Assembly: GCA_022510705.1 (NCBI GenBank)
Contig: JAFLSX010000004.1
Span: 1 to 63,303 of the forward strand
Direction of reading: 5' to 3'
Source: Lachnospiraceae bacterium
Lineage (GTDB): Bacteria; Bacillota; Clostridia; Lachnospirales; Lachnospiraceae
Length of the DNA stretch: 63,303 bases
The position numbers and the translations under genes were made by a program. Positions 8,860-17,426 of this stretch are shown piece after piece (positions within the stretch are counted from its first letter, which is position 1; every line of letters begins with the position of its first letter). The notes under the pieces were generated by a model. The model had not been told where the DNA came from. It saw nothing but the letters and a program-made list of their open reading frames with translations, and made no database searches.

Positions 8860-10083
8860 ATGGAAGAAAAAATGCTGACATTGGAGAAATTTGAAGAAGC
8901 CTCCGAAGTCGTAAAAAAGGTGACACTGAAGACCAAGTTGATCTTTAGTGATCATCTGAGTGCGCAGACAGGTAATAAGGTCTATTTAAAACCGGAAAAT
9001 ATGCAGTTTACAGGAGCCTATAAAGTAAGGGGCGCTTATTATGCCATGAGTACGCTGACAGCAGAACAGCGGGAAAAGGGCGTGATCACTGCTTCTGCTG
9101 GCAATCATGCGCAGGGAGTGGCTTATGCGGCACAGAGTTATGGTGTAAAGTCAATTATTGTAATGCCAAGTACCACACCTCTGATGAAGGTGAATCGGAC
9201 CAAAAGCTACGGTGCGGAGGTAGTGCTGCACGGGGATGTCTATGACGAAGCCTACGCAAAAGCCTGTGAACTTGCAGAGGAGAAGGGCTATACTTTTATC
9301 CATCCCTTCAACGATCTGACGGTAGCAACCGGTCAGGGTACCATTGCCATGGAAATTTTTCAGGAACTGCCTTTGGTGGACTATATTTTGGTACCTATCG
9401 GCGGGGGCGGATTGGCTACGGGCGTATCTGCATTGGCAAAACTTTTAAATCCCAAGATCCGGGTGATCGGTGTAGAGCCTGCGGGCGCTAACTGCATGCA
9501 GGAATCATTAAAGGCAGGGAAAGTGGTAACTCTGGAAAATGTCAATACGATTGCCGACGGTACTGCGGTGAAAACACCGGGAGATAAGCTGCTTCCCTAC
9601 ATTAAGCAGAATTTGGACGATATTATCACCATAGAAGATGAGGAACTTGTGGTAGCCTTTCTGGATATGGTGGAAAATCACAAAATGGTGGTAGAAAACT
9701 CGGGTCTTCTGACTGTTGCCGCATTAAAGCATTTAAATGTAAAGGACAAAAAGGTGGTATCCATTCTAAGCGGTGGAAATATGGATATTATCACTATGTC
9801 TTCTGTAGTACAGCAGGGATTGATTTTCAGGGACCGTATTTTTACTGTTTCCGTGCTTTTGCCGGATAAGCCGGGGCAGCTCTGCAAGGTGGCTGATATC
9901 GTGGCAAAATTAAACGGCAATGTTATCAAGCTGGAGCACAATCAGTTTGTAACCACAAACCGAAATGCGGCTGTGGAGCTTCAAATTACGATGGAGGCTT
10001 TCGGCACGGAGCATAAAAATCAGATCATGGCGGCCTTGGAAGAGGGTGGATATAAGCCCAAACTGATTCGTACAATTTTATAA
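8860..10083 (+). CDS. ilvA: Threonine ammonia-lyase with ACT domain
   Basis: 407 aa. This PLP enzyme deaminates threonine to 2-oxobutanoate, the first step towards isoleucine or a catabolic route. The PLP lysine is K55 in TGAYKVRGAYY. SAGNHAQGVAYAA is the substrate loop and the glycine-rich IGGGGLATGV binds the PLP phosphate. A C-terminal ACT-like domain starts near RIFTVSVLLPDKPGQLC, suggesting allosteric control. The length fits the short, one-regulatory-domain class that includes TdcB-like and clostridial IlvA enzymes, so biosynthetic and catabolic roles cannot be separated here. GTGAGG is 8 nt ahead of ATG 8860; a start at 8812 inside ftsY lacks support. Confidence 0.92.
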   Translation: MEEKMLTLEKFEEASEVVKKVTLKTKLIFSDHLSAQTGNKVYLKPENMQFTGAYKVRGAYYAMSTLTAEQREKGVITASAGNHAQGVAYAAQSYGVKSIIVMPSTTPLMKVNRTKSYGAEVVLHGDVYDEAYAKACELAEEKGYTFIHPFNDLTVATGQGTIAMEIFQELPLVDYILVPIGGGGLATGVSALAKLLNPKIRVIGVEPAGANCMQESLKAGKVVTLENVNTIADGTAVKTPGDKLLPYIKQNLDDIITIEDEELVVAFLDMVENHKMVVENSGLLTVAALKHLNVKDKKVVSILSGGNMDIITMSSVVQQGLIFRDRIFTVSVLLPDKPGQLCKVADIVAKLNGNVIKLEHNQFVTTNRNAAVELQITMEAFGTEHKNQIMAALEEGGYKPKLIRTIL

Positions 10084-10087
10084 TTTA

Positions 10088-10122
10088 TAAAAATCCGCAT
10101 ATGCTATATATGTGGATTTTTC
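10088..10122 (+). terminator. Rho-independent terminator after ilvA
   Basis: The arms AAAATCCGCATA and TATGTGGATTTT pair with one G-T around a short loop, ending in a T-run. This closes the plsX-to-ilvA stretch. Confidence 0.8.
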
Positions 10123-10174
10123 TGGCTTTAAATGCCGGAAAGCGAAAACATAATTGAAAACGAAAGGAGCGATC

Positions 10175-11047
10175 ATGCAAAAAGGGAAAGGAAAAATTAT
10201 AAAGGTGGTTAAGAATTATATTTTGATGACGGCAGCATGTTTCTGTTATGCGGTAGCAATCAGTATGTTTTTGGACCCCAATGAGCTTTCCACGGGAGGA
10301 GTTACAGGTATTGCCATTGTATTAAGCCGTGTGACATCTTTGAATACGGGTCTGCTCTTTTTGCTTTTAAACATTCCGATTCTGTGCGTAGGCGCTTGGA
10401 AATTCGGTATCAGGTTTATTTTGTCCACCGGTTACTGTACCCTGATCATCTCTTTCTTTACGGATGCCTTAAAGGGTACGAGTGCGCTGACCACTGATCC
10501 GCTTTTGGCCGCATTGACGGGAGCGGTTTTGATTGCTGTGGGGTTGGGCGGTGTGTTTTATGCAGGCTCCACCACCGGTGGAATGGATATTATCGTAAAG
10601 CTGCTGCGACTGAAATTTCCCTATATGAGAACAGGCACGCTCTTTTTAGTGGCGGATGTAACGGTAGTGGCTCTTTCGGCTTTGGTTTTTTGGGATGTGG
10701 AGAAAGCGCTCTATGCTGGCATAACGGTTTTTGTTACTTCCTATACCTTAGATTTAGTGCTATATGGAAGGGATGGCGCAAAACTGATCTATGTGATCAG
10801 TGACAAAGCGGAACATATTGCAGACAGACTTTTAAAGGAACTGGATATCGGTGTGACTTATATCAGAGGACAGGGTGCTTATAGTGGCCGGGAGAAAAAG
10901 GTAATATTCTGTGTGATGAGGAAACAGTTAGCACCGAAAGCGGAACAGATTATCAGAGAGGAGGATACGGAGGCCTTTTTGATCATCACCAGTGCGACGG
11001 AAATTTACGGAGAGGGCTATAAGAGCTTTTTTGAAGAAAAATTATGA
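10175..11047 (+). CDS. YitT family membrane protein
   Basis: 290 aa. The N-terminal ~200 residues hold about five or six membrane helices with a glycine-rich stretch, LGGVFYAGSTTGGMDIIVKLL. The C-terminal ~80 residues form a soluble DUF2179-like domain (VTYIRGQGAYSGREKKVIFCV). The family is widespread in Firmicutes and its transported substrate is unknown. AAGGAG (10164-10169) lies 5 nt before ATG 10175, which is preferred to the in-frame ATG at 10154. It stands alone between a terminator and the ylxM promoter. Confidence 0.9.
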   Translation: MQKGKGKIIKVVKNYILMTAACFCYAVAISMFLDPNELSTGGVTGIAIVLSRVTSLNTGLLFLLLNIPILCVGAWKFGIRFILSTGYCTLIISFFTDALKGTSALTTDPLLAALTGAVLIAVGLGGVFYAGSTTGGMDIIVKLLRLKFPYMRTGTLFLVADVTVVALSALVFWDVEKALYAGITVFVTSYTLDLVLYGRDGAKLIYVISDKAEHIADRLLKELDIGVTYIRGQGAYSGREKKVIFCVMRKQLAPKAEQIIREEDTEAFLIITSATEIYGEGYKSFFEEKL

Positions 11048-11096
11048 GTGTATAATTCCATAAATATATGGCATTTGTGGTGTCAAGAAAAAATAC

Positions 11097-11125
11097 TTGA
11101 CAGGATGAAAGATTTCGTGTATGCT
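11097..11125 (+). promoter_or_regulatory. Sigma-A promoter of the ylxM-ffh-rpsP operon
   Basis: Perfect -35 TTGACA (11097-11102), 17-nt spacer and TATGCT (11120-11125). The -35 is also the right arm of a 7-bp inverted repeat, TGTCAAG (11081-11087) with CTTGACA (11096-11102), which could be an operator or chance. Confidence 0.8.
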
Positions 11126-11170
11126 ACCTATTGTGTCGGCAACAGAGTGTGAAAAGAGGCTTTCTTCAGT

Positions 11171-11524
11171 ATGGAAAAGATTGTTGAACGGGGTCTTTTA
11201 TATGATTTTTACGGAGAACTGCTGACGGAGCATCAACGCAGAATTTATGAAGATGCGGTATTTCAGGATATGTCCCTGGCGGAAATCGCGGAAGAAGCGG
11301 GTATCAGCAGGCAGGGCGTACACGATCTGCTGCGGCGTTGTGATAAGCTGCTACTGGACTATGAATCCAAACTACATCTGGCAGAACGTTTTATGGAAGC
11401 CAAGAAGACTGTAAAAGAAATCCTGCGGCTGACGGGAGAAGCCTCTGAAATCGGCGAGGCTGAATCGGCGAAGCGGCTTTTGGAGATCCGAAAACTGAGC
11501 AATCAGCTGCTTAACGAGCTTTAG
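11171..11524 (+). CDS. ylxM: YlxM-type putative SRP-associated DNA-binding protein
   Basis: 117 aa, belonging to the UPF0122 family. It has a sigma-70 region-4-like helix-turn-helix (DMSLAEIAEEAGISRQGVHDLLRRC, about 38-60) followed by a helical tail. YlxM is encoded just before ffh in most Firmicutes and has been linked to SRP function in streptococci; its exact job is unsettled. It is the first gene after the promoter at 11097-11125, and ffh starts 33 nt downstream, so the pair is almost certainly cotranscribed. Confidence 0.93.
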   Translation: MEKIVERGLLYDFYGELLTEHQRRIYEDAVFQDMSLAEIAEEAGISRQGVHDLLRRCDKLLLDYESKLHLAERFMEAKKTVKEILRLTGEASEIGEAESAKRLLEIRKLSNQLLNEL

Positions 11525-11556
11525 TAAAATCCGATGATCGCCTGTAAGGAGTGCAT

Positions 11557-12924
11557 ATGGCATTTGAAAGTTTAACGGATAAACTCCAGAGAGTATTTAA
11601 AAACTTAAGAAGCAAGGGCCGTTTAACCGAAGAGGATGTGAAAAGTGCACTGAAAGAAGTCAAAATGGCACTTTTGGAAGCGGATGTAAGCTTCCGTGTG
11701 GTAAAGCAGTTTATCAAGTCCGTGGAAGAGAGAGCGGTGGGGACCGATGTGTTAAACGGTTTGAATCCTGCCCAGATGGTAATCAAGATAGTAAATGAAG
11801 AGATGATTGCCTTAATGGGTTCCGAAACCACGGAAATTCAAATGCAGCCGGGAAAAGCCGTTACCGTTATTATGATGGCGGGCTTACAGGGTGCCGGTAA
11901 GACCACTACCACAGCTAAGATAGCCGGTAAGCTCAAATTAAAGGGTAAGAGACCTCTGTTGGTAGCTTGTGATATTTATCGTCCCGCAGCAATTGAACAG
12001 CTGCAGATAAACGGTGCGAAGCAGGAAGTAGAGGTTTTCTCTATGGGAGCGGGCCATAAGCCTGCGGATATTGCGGCAGCGGCCTTAGAGCATGCGGCAA
12101 AAAAAGACTGCAATGTGGTGATACTGGATACCGCCGGTCGTCTGCATATCGATGAAGATATGATGGCTGAGCTTCAGGAAATCAAATCCAGAATTGCCGT
12201 GCATCAGACCCTTTTGGTGGTGGACGCCATGACCGGTCAGGATGCGGTGAATGTAGCCAAAGAATTTGATGAAAAAGTTGGCGTTGACGGCGTGGTGCTT
12301 TCCAAGATGGACGGCGATACCAGAGGTGGTGCGGCGCTTTCCGTAAAAGCCGTTACAGGCAAGCCGATTCTCTACGTAGGTATGGGAGAGAAGTTGTCCG
12401 ATTTGGAGCAGTTTTATCCGGACCGTATGGCAAGCCGTATTTTAGGCATGGGTGATGTCCTGTCTTTGATAGACAAGGTACAGGCTAACATAGATATCGA
12501 TGCGGACAAGGAAAAAGAAATGGCTGCCCGCATGAAGAAGGGGAAATTCGATTTTGAAGATTACCTGGAAAGTATGAAGCAAATGAGGAATATGGGCGGT
12601 CTTTCCGCTATTCTGAGCATGCTGCCGGGCATGGGAAGTAAGCTGGGAGATATTGAGTCCATGGTGGATGAGAAGAAGTTAGCCCATATGGAAGCCATCG
12701 TGCTGTCCATGACCCCGAAGGAAAGACAGAATCCCAAGCTTTTAAATCCACAGCGTAAGTTTAGGATTGCAAAGGGCGCGGGTGTGGAAGTAGCGGAAGT
12801 AAACCGCTTCGTAAAGCAGTTTGAACAAAGCCAGAAGATGATGAAGCAGTTTGGCGGCGGTAAGCACAAGGGCTTCGGATTCCCCGGTATGGGCATGGGC
12901 GGAAAGGGAAGATTTCCCTTTTAA
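11557..12924 (+). CDS. ffh: Signal recognition particle protein Ffh
   Basis: 455 aa. This is the GTPase subunit of SRP, which binds signal sequences on nascent membrane proteins and hands them to FtsY (encoded at 7866). The NG domain shows GLQGAGKTTT (109-118), DTAGRLHI and SKMDGDTRGG. The C-terminal M domain is methionine-rich and ends in a flexible Gly/Met tail. AAGGAG (11546-11551) is 5 nt ahead of ATG 11557; the GTG at 11551 overlaps that site and is rejected. Confidence 0.98.
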   Translation: MAFESLTDKLQRVFKNLRSKGRLTEEDVKSALKEVKMALLEADVSFRVVKQFIKSVEERAVGTDVLNGLNPAQMVIKIVNEEMIALMGSETTEIQMQPGKAVTVIMMAGLQGAGKTTTTAKIAGKLKLKGKRPLLVACDIYRPAAIEQLQINGAKQEVEVFSMGAGHKPADIAAAALEHAAKKDCNVVILDTAGRLHIDEDMMAELQEIKSRIAVHQTLLVVDAMTGQDAVNVAKEFDEKVGVDGVVLSKMDGDTRGGAALSVKAVTGKPILYVGMGEKLSDLEQFYPDRMASRILGMGDVLSLIDKVQANIDIDADKEKEMAARMKKGKFDFEDYLESMKQMRNMGGLSAILSMLPGMGSKLGDIESMVDEKKLAHMEAIVLSMTPKERQNPKLLNPQRKFRIAKGAGVEVAEVNRFVKQFEQSQKMMKQFGGGKHKGFGFPGMGMGGKGRFPF

Positions 12925-13011
12925 ATGAGTCAGATATGGAATTTTCAAAAGAAAAGCTCCTTATCCAAATAAAATGATATGCCAAATCATATGGCAGAAA
13001 GAGAGGAAAAT

Positions 13012-13257
13012 ATGGCAGTTAAGATCAGATTAAGAAGAATGGGACAGAAGAAAGCTCCTTTTTATAGAATCGTTGTAGCTGATTCCCGTTCTCCCAGAGA
13101 TGGAAAGTGTATCGAAGAAATCGGTACTTATGACCCCAGCACGGAGCCCAGCTCCTTTAAGATCAATGAGGAACTGGCAAAAAAGTGGCTGGCTAACGGT
13201 GCGCAGCCTACGGAAGTTGTAGGTAAGCTTTTCAAGGCAGCCGGCATTGAGAAATAA
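13012..13257 (+). CDS. rpsP: 30S ribosomal protein S16
   Basis: 81 aa, full length, starting [13 protein letters not shown] and containing [15 protein letters not shown], both diagnostic. AGAGAGGAAA lies just before ATG 13012; an in-frame ATG at 12979 is not supported. It follows ffh and leads into khpA-rimM-trmD, the conserved ribosome-assembly group. Confidence 0.98.
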   Translation: MAVKIRLRRMGQKKAPFYRIVVADSRSPRDGKCIEEIGTYDPSTEPSSFKINEELAKKWLANGAQPTEVVGKLFKAAGIEK

Positions 13258-13296
13258 GAATCAGGTTTCTTTTAACGGTATGCCCGGAGGTGGATT

Positions 13297-13524
13297 ATGA
13301 AGGAATTAGTTGAGGTTATTGCAAAAGCGCTTGTGGATAATCCGGATGAAGTGGTAGTAACAGAAAAGACAGAGGGAAGAAATGTCACTGTTGAGCTTCA
13401 TGTCGCGCCTTCCGATATGGGTAAGGTGATCGGCAAACAGGGAAGAATTGCAAAAGCGATCCGTTCCGTTGTAAAGGCGGCATCATCCAAAGATAATAAG
13501 AGAGTGGATGTAGAAATCATCTAA
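13297..13524 (+). CDS. khpA: KH-domain RNA-binding protein KhpA
   Basis: 75 aa forming a single KH domain with the GxxG loop in GKVIGKQGRIAKAI. KhpA (YlqC) acts with KhpB/Jag as an RNA chaperone pair affecting division and envelope genes in streptococci. It sits between rpsP and rimM, its usual site. The RBS CGGAGG lies about 7 nt ahead of the ATG. Confidence 0.95.
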   Translation: MKELVEVIAKALVDNPDEVVVTEKTEGRNVTVELHVAPSDMGKVIGKQGRIAKAIRSVVKAASSKDNKRVDVEII

Positions 13525-13530
13525 TGCGGC

Positions 13531-13560
13531 GGGGACGTTCCTAAGAGCGTCCCTGTTTTA
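13531..13560 (+). terminator. Possible weak terminator or attenuator between khpA and rimM
   Basis: GGGACG (13532-13537) pairs with CGTCCC, extended by two weaker pairs, and is followed by TGTTTTA. The T-run is short, so partial read-through into rimM is likely. Confidence 0.5.
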
Positions 13561-13581
13561 CATCATGGAAAGAGAAAAGAT

Positions 13582-14109
13582 ATGGAAGATATTTTAAAGG
13601 TAGGCATTATCACCTCTCCTCATGGAATCAAGGGTGAAGTGAAAGTATACCCTACGACGGACGAACCCCGACGTTTCAAACGCTTAAAGCAGGTGCTTTT
13701 AGATATGGGCAAAGAAAAGCTCGTAATGGAAATCGAAAGTGTGAAGTTTTTTAAAAACATGGTAATCATAAAGTTTAAAGGACTGGATACACCGGAAGAT
13801 GCACAAAAGTACAGACAGAAAGAACTGTATGTGGAGCGTAAGGATGCTGTTAAACTGCAGAAAGACGAATACTTCATTGCGGATTTGATCGGTCTGCAAG
13901 TAGAGGATGAGGATGGCAGGAGCGTAGGTATATTGACTGATGTCATTACAACTGGAGCCAATGATGTTTATACAGTGGCTTTTTCGGAGGACAGCGCTTA
14001 TGGTCCGGTTGGAGGAGAAGTCCTCCTTCCTGCGATCAAGCAATGTATCCTGCAGATTTCCTTGGAAGACCAGAAAATGGTAGTACATGTGATGGAGGGG
14101 CTGTTGTAG
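13582..14109 (+). CDS. rimM: 16S rRNA processing protein RimM
   Basis: 175 aa. RimM helps mature the head of the 30S subunit and binds S19. The N-terminal domain starts KVGIITSPHGIKGEVKV. A PRC-barrel half follows DEYFIADLIGLQV and ends GEVLLPAIKQCI. It overlaps no gene but ends 2 nt before the trmD start, so translation is coupled. Confidence 0.97.
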   Translation: MEDILKVGIITSPHGIKGEVKVYPTTDEPRRFKRLKQVLLDMGKEKLVMEIESVKFFKNMVIIKFKGLDTPEDAQKYRQKELYVERKDAVKLQKDEYFIADLIGLQVEDEDGRSVGILTDVITTGANDVYTVAFSEDSAYGPVGGEVLLPAIKQCILQISLEDQKMVVHVMEGLL

Positions 14110-14111
14110 TC

Positions 14112-15323
14112 ATGAATTTCCACATATTGACTCTGTTTCCGGAGATGGTGGAGAGTGGACTGTCAGAAAGTATTATCGGGCGGGCCAGAGAGAATGGAAG
14201 CATTTCTGTGGAAACAGTGAATATACGGGATTTTTCAGAGGATAAGCACAAAAAAGTGGACGACTATCTTTATGGAGGCGGTGCCGGACTGCTGATGCAG
14301 GCACAGCCGGTTTACGATGCCCATAGATCCGTACTGGAGAAAACAGGTGACAAATGTGTCAGAACGATCTATTTAACTCCCCAAGGCAGAACTTTCTGCC
14401 AGGAAATGGCAGAAGAACTGGCTCAGGAAGAAGATTTAATCTTTCTATGCGGTCACTATGAGGGAATTGATGAGAGGGTGTTAGAAGAGATTGTAACAGA
14501 CTATGTATCATTGGGTGATTTCGTTCTGACAGGAGGCGAACTGCCGGCAATGGTCATGATCGATGCCATTTCCCGACTGGTACCCGGGGTGTTGCATAAT
14601 GATATCTCCACTGCTGAGGAATCTTTTTCCGGTTATCTATTGGAGTATCCCCAGTATTCCCGACCGGAACTCTGGCATGATAAGCCGGTTCCGGAAGCGC
14701 TTTTGTCCGGAGACCATAAAAAAATACGGCAGTGGCGGTTAGAGGCGTCCATAGAGAGAACACGTAAAAGGCGGCCGGATCTGTATGCCCGGTATGAACA
14801 CATAATGCAATGCCGGGACCGTCTTTTAAAAGATAAGCTGCAGCATATCGATATGTTAGAACTGATCCATCGAGGCAGGGCCAAGATGCTTTTTACAGGA
14901 GAAGAGGGTACGCTGCTGAAAGATAAAGATAATGGGAACTATATGCTCACTGCCATAAGTAAGGAAGCGGGAGAGATAATTCTGGATACGGTTTTTGGGG
15001 TATCGGATAGGGGGCCGGAGAAAGTTTCCGCAGGTATTCGGTTTATTACCCATCAGGAGTTTTTAAATGAGGTGGTGTGCAATCGTTTTGGCTTTAGTCA
15101 TGTAAAAGGATACTATCCCTATACCTATACGAGGCATGAGGCAATTTCTAAGAGGAAGACAGACGACCCCCGGGAACTGGAAGAAATAGACTTTATAAAC
15201 CAAGTGTTAAAGCAGGGAGGGATTCCCTTTTTATATGTGTCACAGGAGGATAGTGCAGCCATAAAGCGGCAGGAGAAATTGGGATTATATCGGGCTAAGG
15301 AAAAAATCTGGCAGCTTATGTGA
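14112..15323 (+). CDS. trmD: tRNA (guanine-37-N1) methyltransferase TrmD fused to a GNAT-like C-terminal region
   Basis: 403 aa; ordinary TrmD is about 240-250 aa. Residues 1 to ~245 are a complete TrmD with the SAM trefoil-knot signatures FLCGHYEGIDERV and YVSLGDFVLTGGE. TrmD methylates G37 of tRNA to prevent frameshifting. Residues ~250-403 (from HIDMLELIHRGRAKML) resemble the N-terminal part of two-domain GNAT acetyltransferases, and the end (PFLYVSQEDSAAIKRQEKLGL) resembles a GNAT terminus. No clear acetyl-CoA loop of the RxxGxG type is visible, so it may be inactive or serve binding. An upstream frame from 14043 overlaps rimM and is rejected; GGAGGGG in the rimM end serves ATG 14112. Confidence 0.93.
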   Translation: MNFHILTLFPEMVESGLSESIIGRARENGSISVETVNIRDFSEDKHKKVDDYLYGGGAGLLMQAQPVYDAHRSVLEKTGDKCVRTIYLTPQGRTFCQEMAEELAQEEDLIFLCGHYEGIDERVLEEIVTDYVSLGDFVLTGGELPAMVMIDAISRLVPGVLHNDISTAEESFSGYLLEYPQYSRPELWHDKPVPEALLSGDHKKIRQWRLEASIERTRKRRPDLYARYEHIMQCRDRLLKDKLQHIDMLELIHRGRAKMLFTGEEGTLLKDKDNGNYMLTAISKEAGEIILDTVFGVSDRGPEKVSAGIRFITHQEFLNEVVCNRFGFSHVKGYYPYTYTRHEAISKRKTDDPRELEEIDFINQVLKQGGIPFLYVSQEDSAAIKRQEKLGLYRAKEKIWQLM

Positions 15324-15355
15324 AGGTATTGCGTTTACACAATGAAAAATAATCC

Positions 15356-15384
15356 TTGCAATTATGCCTATAATATGGTAAAGT
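15356..15384 (+). promoter_or_regulatory. Candidate promoter and leader of rplS
   Basis: TTGCAA (15356-15361), 17-nt spacer and TAAAGT (15379-15384). A TATAAT-like run also lies at 15369-15374 but lacks a matching -35. The following ~75 nt before rplS can form short pairings (ATGTT with AACAT) and may be an r-protein leader. The evidence is weak. Confidence 0.35.
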
Positions 15385-15459
15385 ATGAATGTTGTGAAAA
15401 TCAGATGGTCCTCTGTTACGAAAGGTATTACGAACATCCAAAAGTAAAGGAGTAAAGAT

Positions 15460-15807
15460 ATGAACGAAATTATTAAAAGCATTGAAGCGGAACAGCTGAA
15501 GGAAAGCGTAGACCAGTTTAACGTCGGTGATACAGTTAAGGTTTACGGTAAGATTAAGGAAGGTAACCGTGAGAGAATTCAGGTTTTTGAAGGCGTTGTT
15601 GTAAAGAGACAGGGCGGAAGCAATCGCGAAACCTTCACTGTGAGAAAGACTTCCAACGGTATCGGCGTAGAGAAAACCTGGCCCTTACATTCTCCCAATG
15701 TAGAGAAGATAGAAGTAGTCAGAAGAGGTAAGGTAAGACGTGCGAAGTTAAATTACTTAAAGGGCCGCGTCGGCAAGAAGGCTAAGGTAAAGGAAATCGT
15801 GAAATAA
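15460..15807 (+). CDS. rplS: 50S ribosomal protein L19
   Basis: 115 aa, full length. It contains [25 protein letters not shown] and [12 protein letters not shown], typical of L19, which lies at the subunit interface. AAAGGAG lies 5 nt before the ATG. It follows trmD in the conserved order and is closed by a strong terminator. Confidence 0.98.
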   Translation: MNEIIKSIEAEQLKESVDQFNVGDTVKVYGKIKEGNRERIQVFEGVVVKRQGGSNRETFTVRKTSNGIGVEKTWPLHSPNVEKIEVVRRGKVRRAKLNYLKGRVGKKAKVKEIVK

Positions 15808-15817
15808 GAAAAACGAG

Positions 15818-15858
15818 GAACACCTTTTCGGAGTATTCTGAAAAGGTGTACTTTTTTT
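15818..15858 (+). terminator. Rho-independent terminator after rplS
   Basis: A perfect 10-bp stem, ACACCTTTTC (15820-15829) with GAAAAGGTGT (15840-15849), is followed by seven T's. Confidence 0.93.
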
Positions 15859-15892
15859 ATCAAAAAGCATAGCGCATGAACCGTTATGGTAG

Positions 15893-15898
15893 TATAAT
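15893..15898 (+). promoter_or_regulatory. -10 element ahead of the lepB-rbgA-lepB-rnhB genes
   Basis: A consensus TATAAT is present but no clear -35 lies 16-18 nt upstream. Transcription from it would begin near 15905, which rules out the ATG at 15902 and supports the lepB start at 15944. Confidence 0.4.
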
Positions 15899-15943
15899 AC
15901 AATGGATGTGAGATGCTTGCATACCTATGGAAAAGGGAAGAGG

Positions 15944-16522
15944 ATGAGAAAACGCAAGGGATTAAGCTTTTACAAAAAGAAAAAGAAGATCAGTGCCGCT
16001 GCCATTCGGGAGATCGCGTCCTGGATATTCGGCATTTTGGTAGTGGTCTTTATTGCCTTTGTGACAGTTTATGCCGTAGGTATGTCCGTCAGTATGGTGG
16101 GTGTCTCCATGGAACCGGGTATCAATAACGGTCAGCAGGTTTTGATCAACCGATATGCTTATCTGTTAGTAAAGCCGGGGCGCGGTGATGTGGTAGCGTT
16201 TCTGCCCAATGGCAACCAGAATTCCCACTATTATATTAAGCGGGTTGTAGCAGTTCCCGGAGATACGGTACAGATAAGGGATGGCAGACTCTATGTCAAT
16301 GAAGTACAGGTGACGGATGCCTACGATAAGATGGCAGAAGCCGGTATTGCCGAGAATCCCATTGTTTTGGGAACGGATGAATATTTTGTACTGGGAGATA
16401 ACCGCAATAACTCCGAGGACAGCCGTTCGGCAAATATCGGACCGGTGCAGGGAAAGGACATTATCGGAGAAGTGTGGTTTCGTTTAAGGGACGTCGAGAC
16501 CGGTATGGGTTTTGTAAAATAG
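15944..16522 (+). CDS. lepB: Type I signal peptidase (first copy)
   Basis: 192 aa from ATG 15944. Signal peptidase I removes signal peptides from exported proteins on the outer face of the membrane. A very basic N-terminus (MRKRKGLSFYKKKKK) leads into one membrane helix (about 27-46). The catalytic serine is S55 in MVGVSMEPG and the lysine is K99 in YYIKRVVAVPGD. Box E is LGDNRNNSEDSR. AAAGGGA upstream suits this start, whereas the ATG at 15902 would precede the expected transcription start. A second signal peptidase lies at 17427, with rbgA between them. Confidence 0.95.
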   Translation: MRKRKGLSFYKKKKKISAAAIREIASWIFGILVVVFIAFVTVYAVGMSVSMVGVSMEPGINNGQQVLINRYAYLLVKPGRGDVVAFLPNGNQNSHYYIKRVVAVPGDTVQIRDGRLYVNEVQVTDAYDKMAEAGIAENPIVLGTDEYFVLGDNRNNSEDSRSANIGPVQGKDIIGEVWFRLRDVETGMGFVK

Positions 16523-16541
16523 GAAAAGGAAGGCAAGTAAA

Positions 16542-17399
16542 ATGAATTACCAGTGGTATCCCGGTCATATGACAAAAGCCCGTCGTATGATGCAGGAAGA
16601 TATAAAGCTGATAGATTTGATCATTGAGTTGGTGGATGCAAGAATTCCTCTCTCCAGCAGAAATCCGGATATAGATGAACTTGGAAAGAATAAGGCACGC
16701 ATTCTTCTGTTGAATAAAGCGGATCTGGCTGATGTCCGGGGCAATCATGCCTGGACAGAGTATTTTCGGAGTAAAGGCCTGTATGTGTTAGAAATCAATG
16801 CACGGACAGGAGCCGGTATCAAGGCCATTCATGGACTGGTACAGGAGGCCTGTAAGGAAAAGCTTGAGAGGGATAGAAAGAGGGGTATTGTAAATCGGCC
16901 GGTACGCGCAATGGTAGTGGGAATCCCAAATGTAGGAAAATCCACTTTCATTAATTCCTTTGCAGGGAAGGCCTGTACGAAAACGGGTAATAAGCCGGGT
17001 GTCACCAAAGGAAAGCAATGGATACGCCTGAATAAGACATTGGAGTTGCTGGATACTCCCGGTATTCTCTGGCCAAAATTTGAGGAACAGACTGTAGGAA
17101 TGCGTTTGGCATTTATCGGCTCAATGAATGATGAGATCATTGTTTTGCGGGAAATGGCACTGGAACTGTTACAGAGCCTCCTAAGAAATTATCCCGAAAG
17201 CTTGCGGGAAAGGTATGGGCTGGAGCTGTCGGATGCTGTGGATGAGCAGGCGGCAGTAGATGTACTTGCCGGGATTGCCAAAGTCAGAAAGTGCTTCTTA
17301 AAAGGAGAAGAACTGGACTATGACAAGGCAGCATCTTTATTTATTGAAGATTTCAGAAGTGGCAGGCTGGGAAGAATCACCTTGGAATTTCCGCAATAG
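16542..17399 (+). CDS. rbgA: Ribosome biogenesis GTPase RbgA (YlqF)
   Basis: 285 aa. RbgA completes late assembly of the 50S subunit in Gram-positive bacteria. The GTPase motifs are circularly permuted, as in this family: G4 NKADL (58-62) comes before G1 GIPNVGKST and G3 DTPG. The N-terminus MNYQWYPGHMTKA is diagnostic. It lies 19 nt after lepB and 27 nt before the second lepB, and the rbgA-rnhB linkage matches Bacillus subtilis. Confidence 0.97.
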   Translation: MNYQWYPGHMTKARRMMQEDIKLIDLIIELVDARIPLSSRNPDIDELGKNKARILLLNKADLADVRGNHAWTEYFRSKGLYVLEINARTGAGIKAIHGLVQEACKEKLERDRKRGIVNRPVRAMVVGIPNVGKSTFINSFAGKACTKTGNKPGVTKGKQWIRLNKTLELLDTPGILWPKFEEQTVGMRLAFIGSMNDEIIVLREMALELLQSLLRNYPESLRERYGLELSDAVDEQAAVDVLAGIAKVRKCFLKGEELDYDKAASLFIEDFRSGRLGRITLEFPQ

Positions 17400-17426
17400 A
17401 ATAAGAATGAATGGAGAAGGAGTAAA

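Noticed and set aside
14043..14111. Upstream start for trmD overlapping rimM
   Set aside because: The added residues are unlike TrmD, and ATG 14112 begins the diagnostic MNFHILTLFPE.
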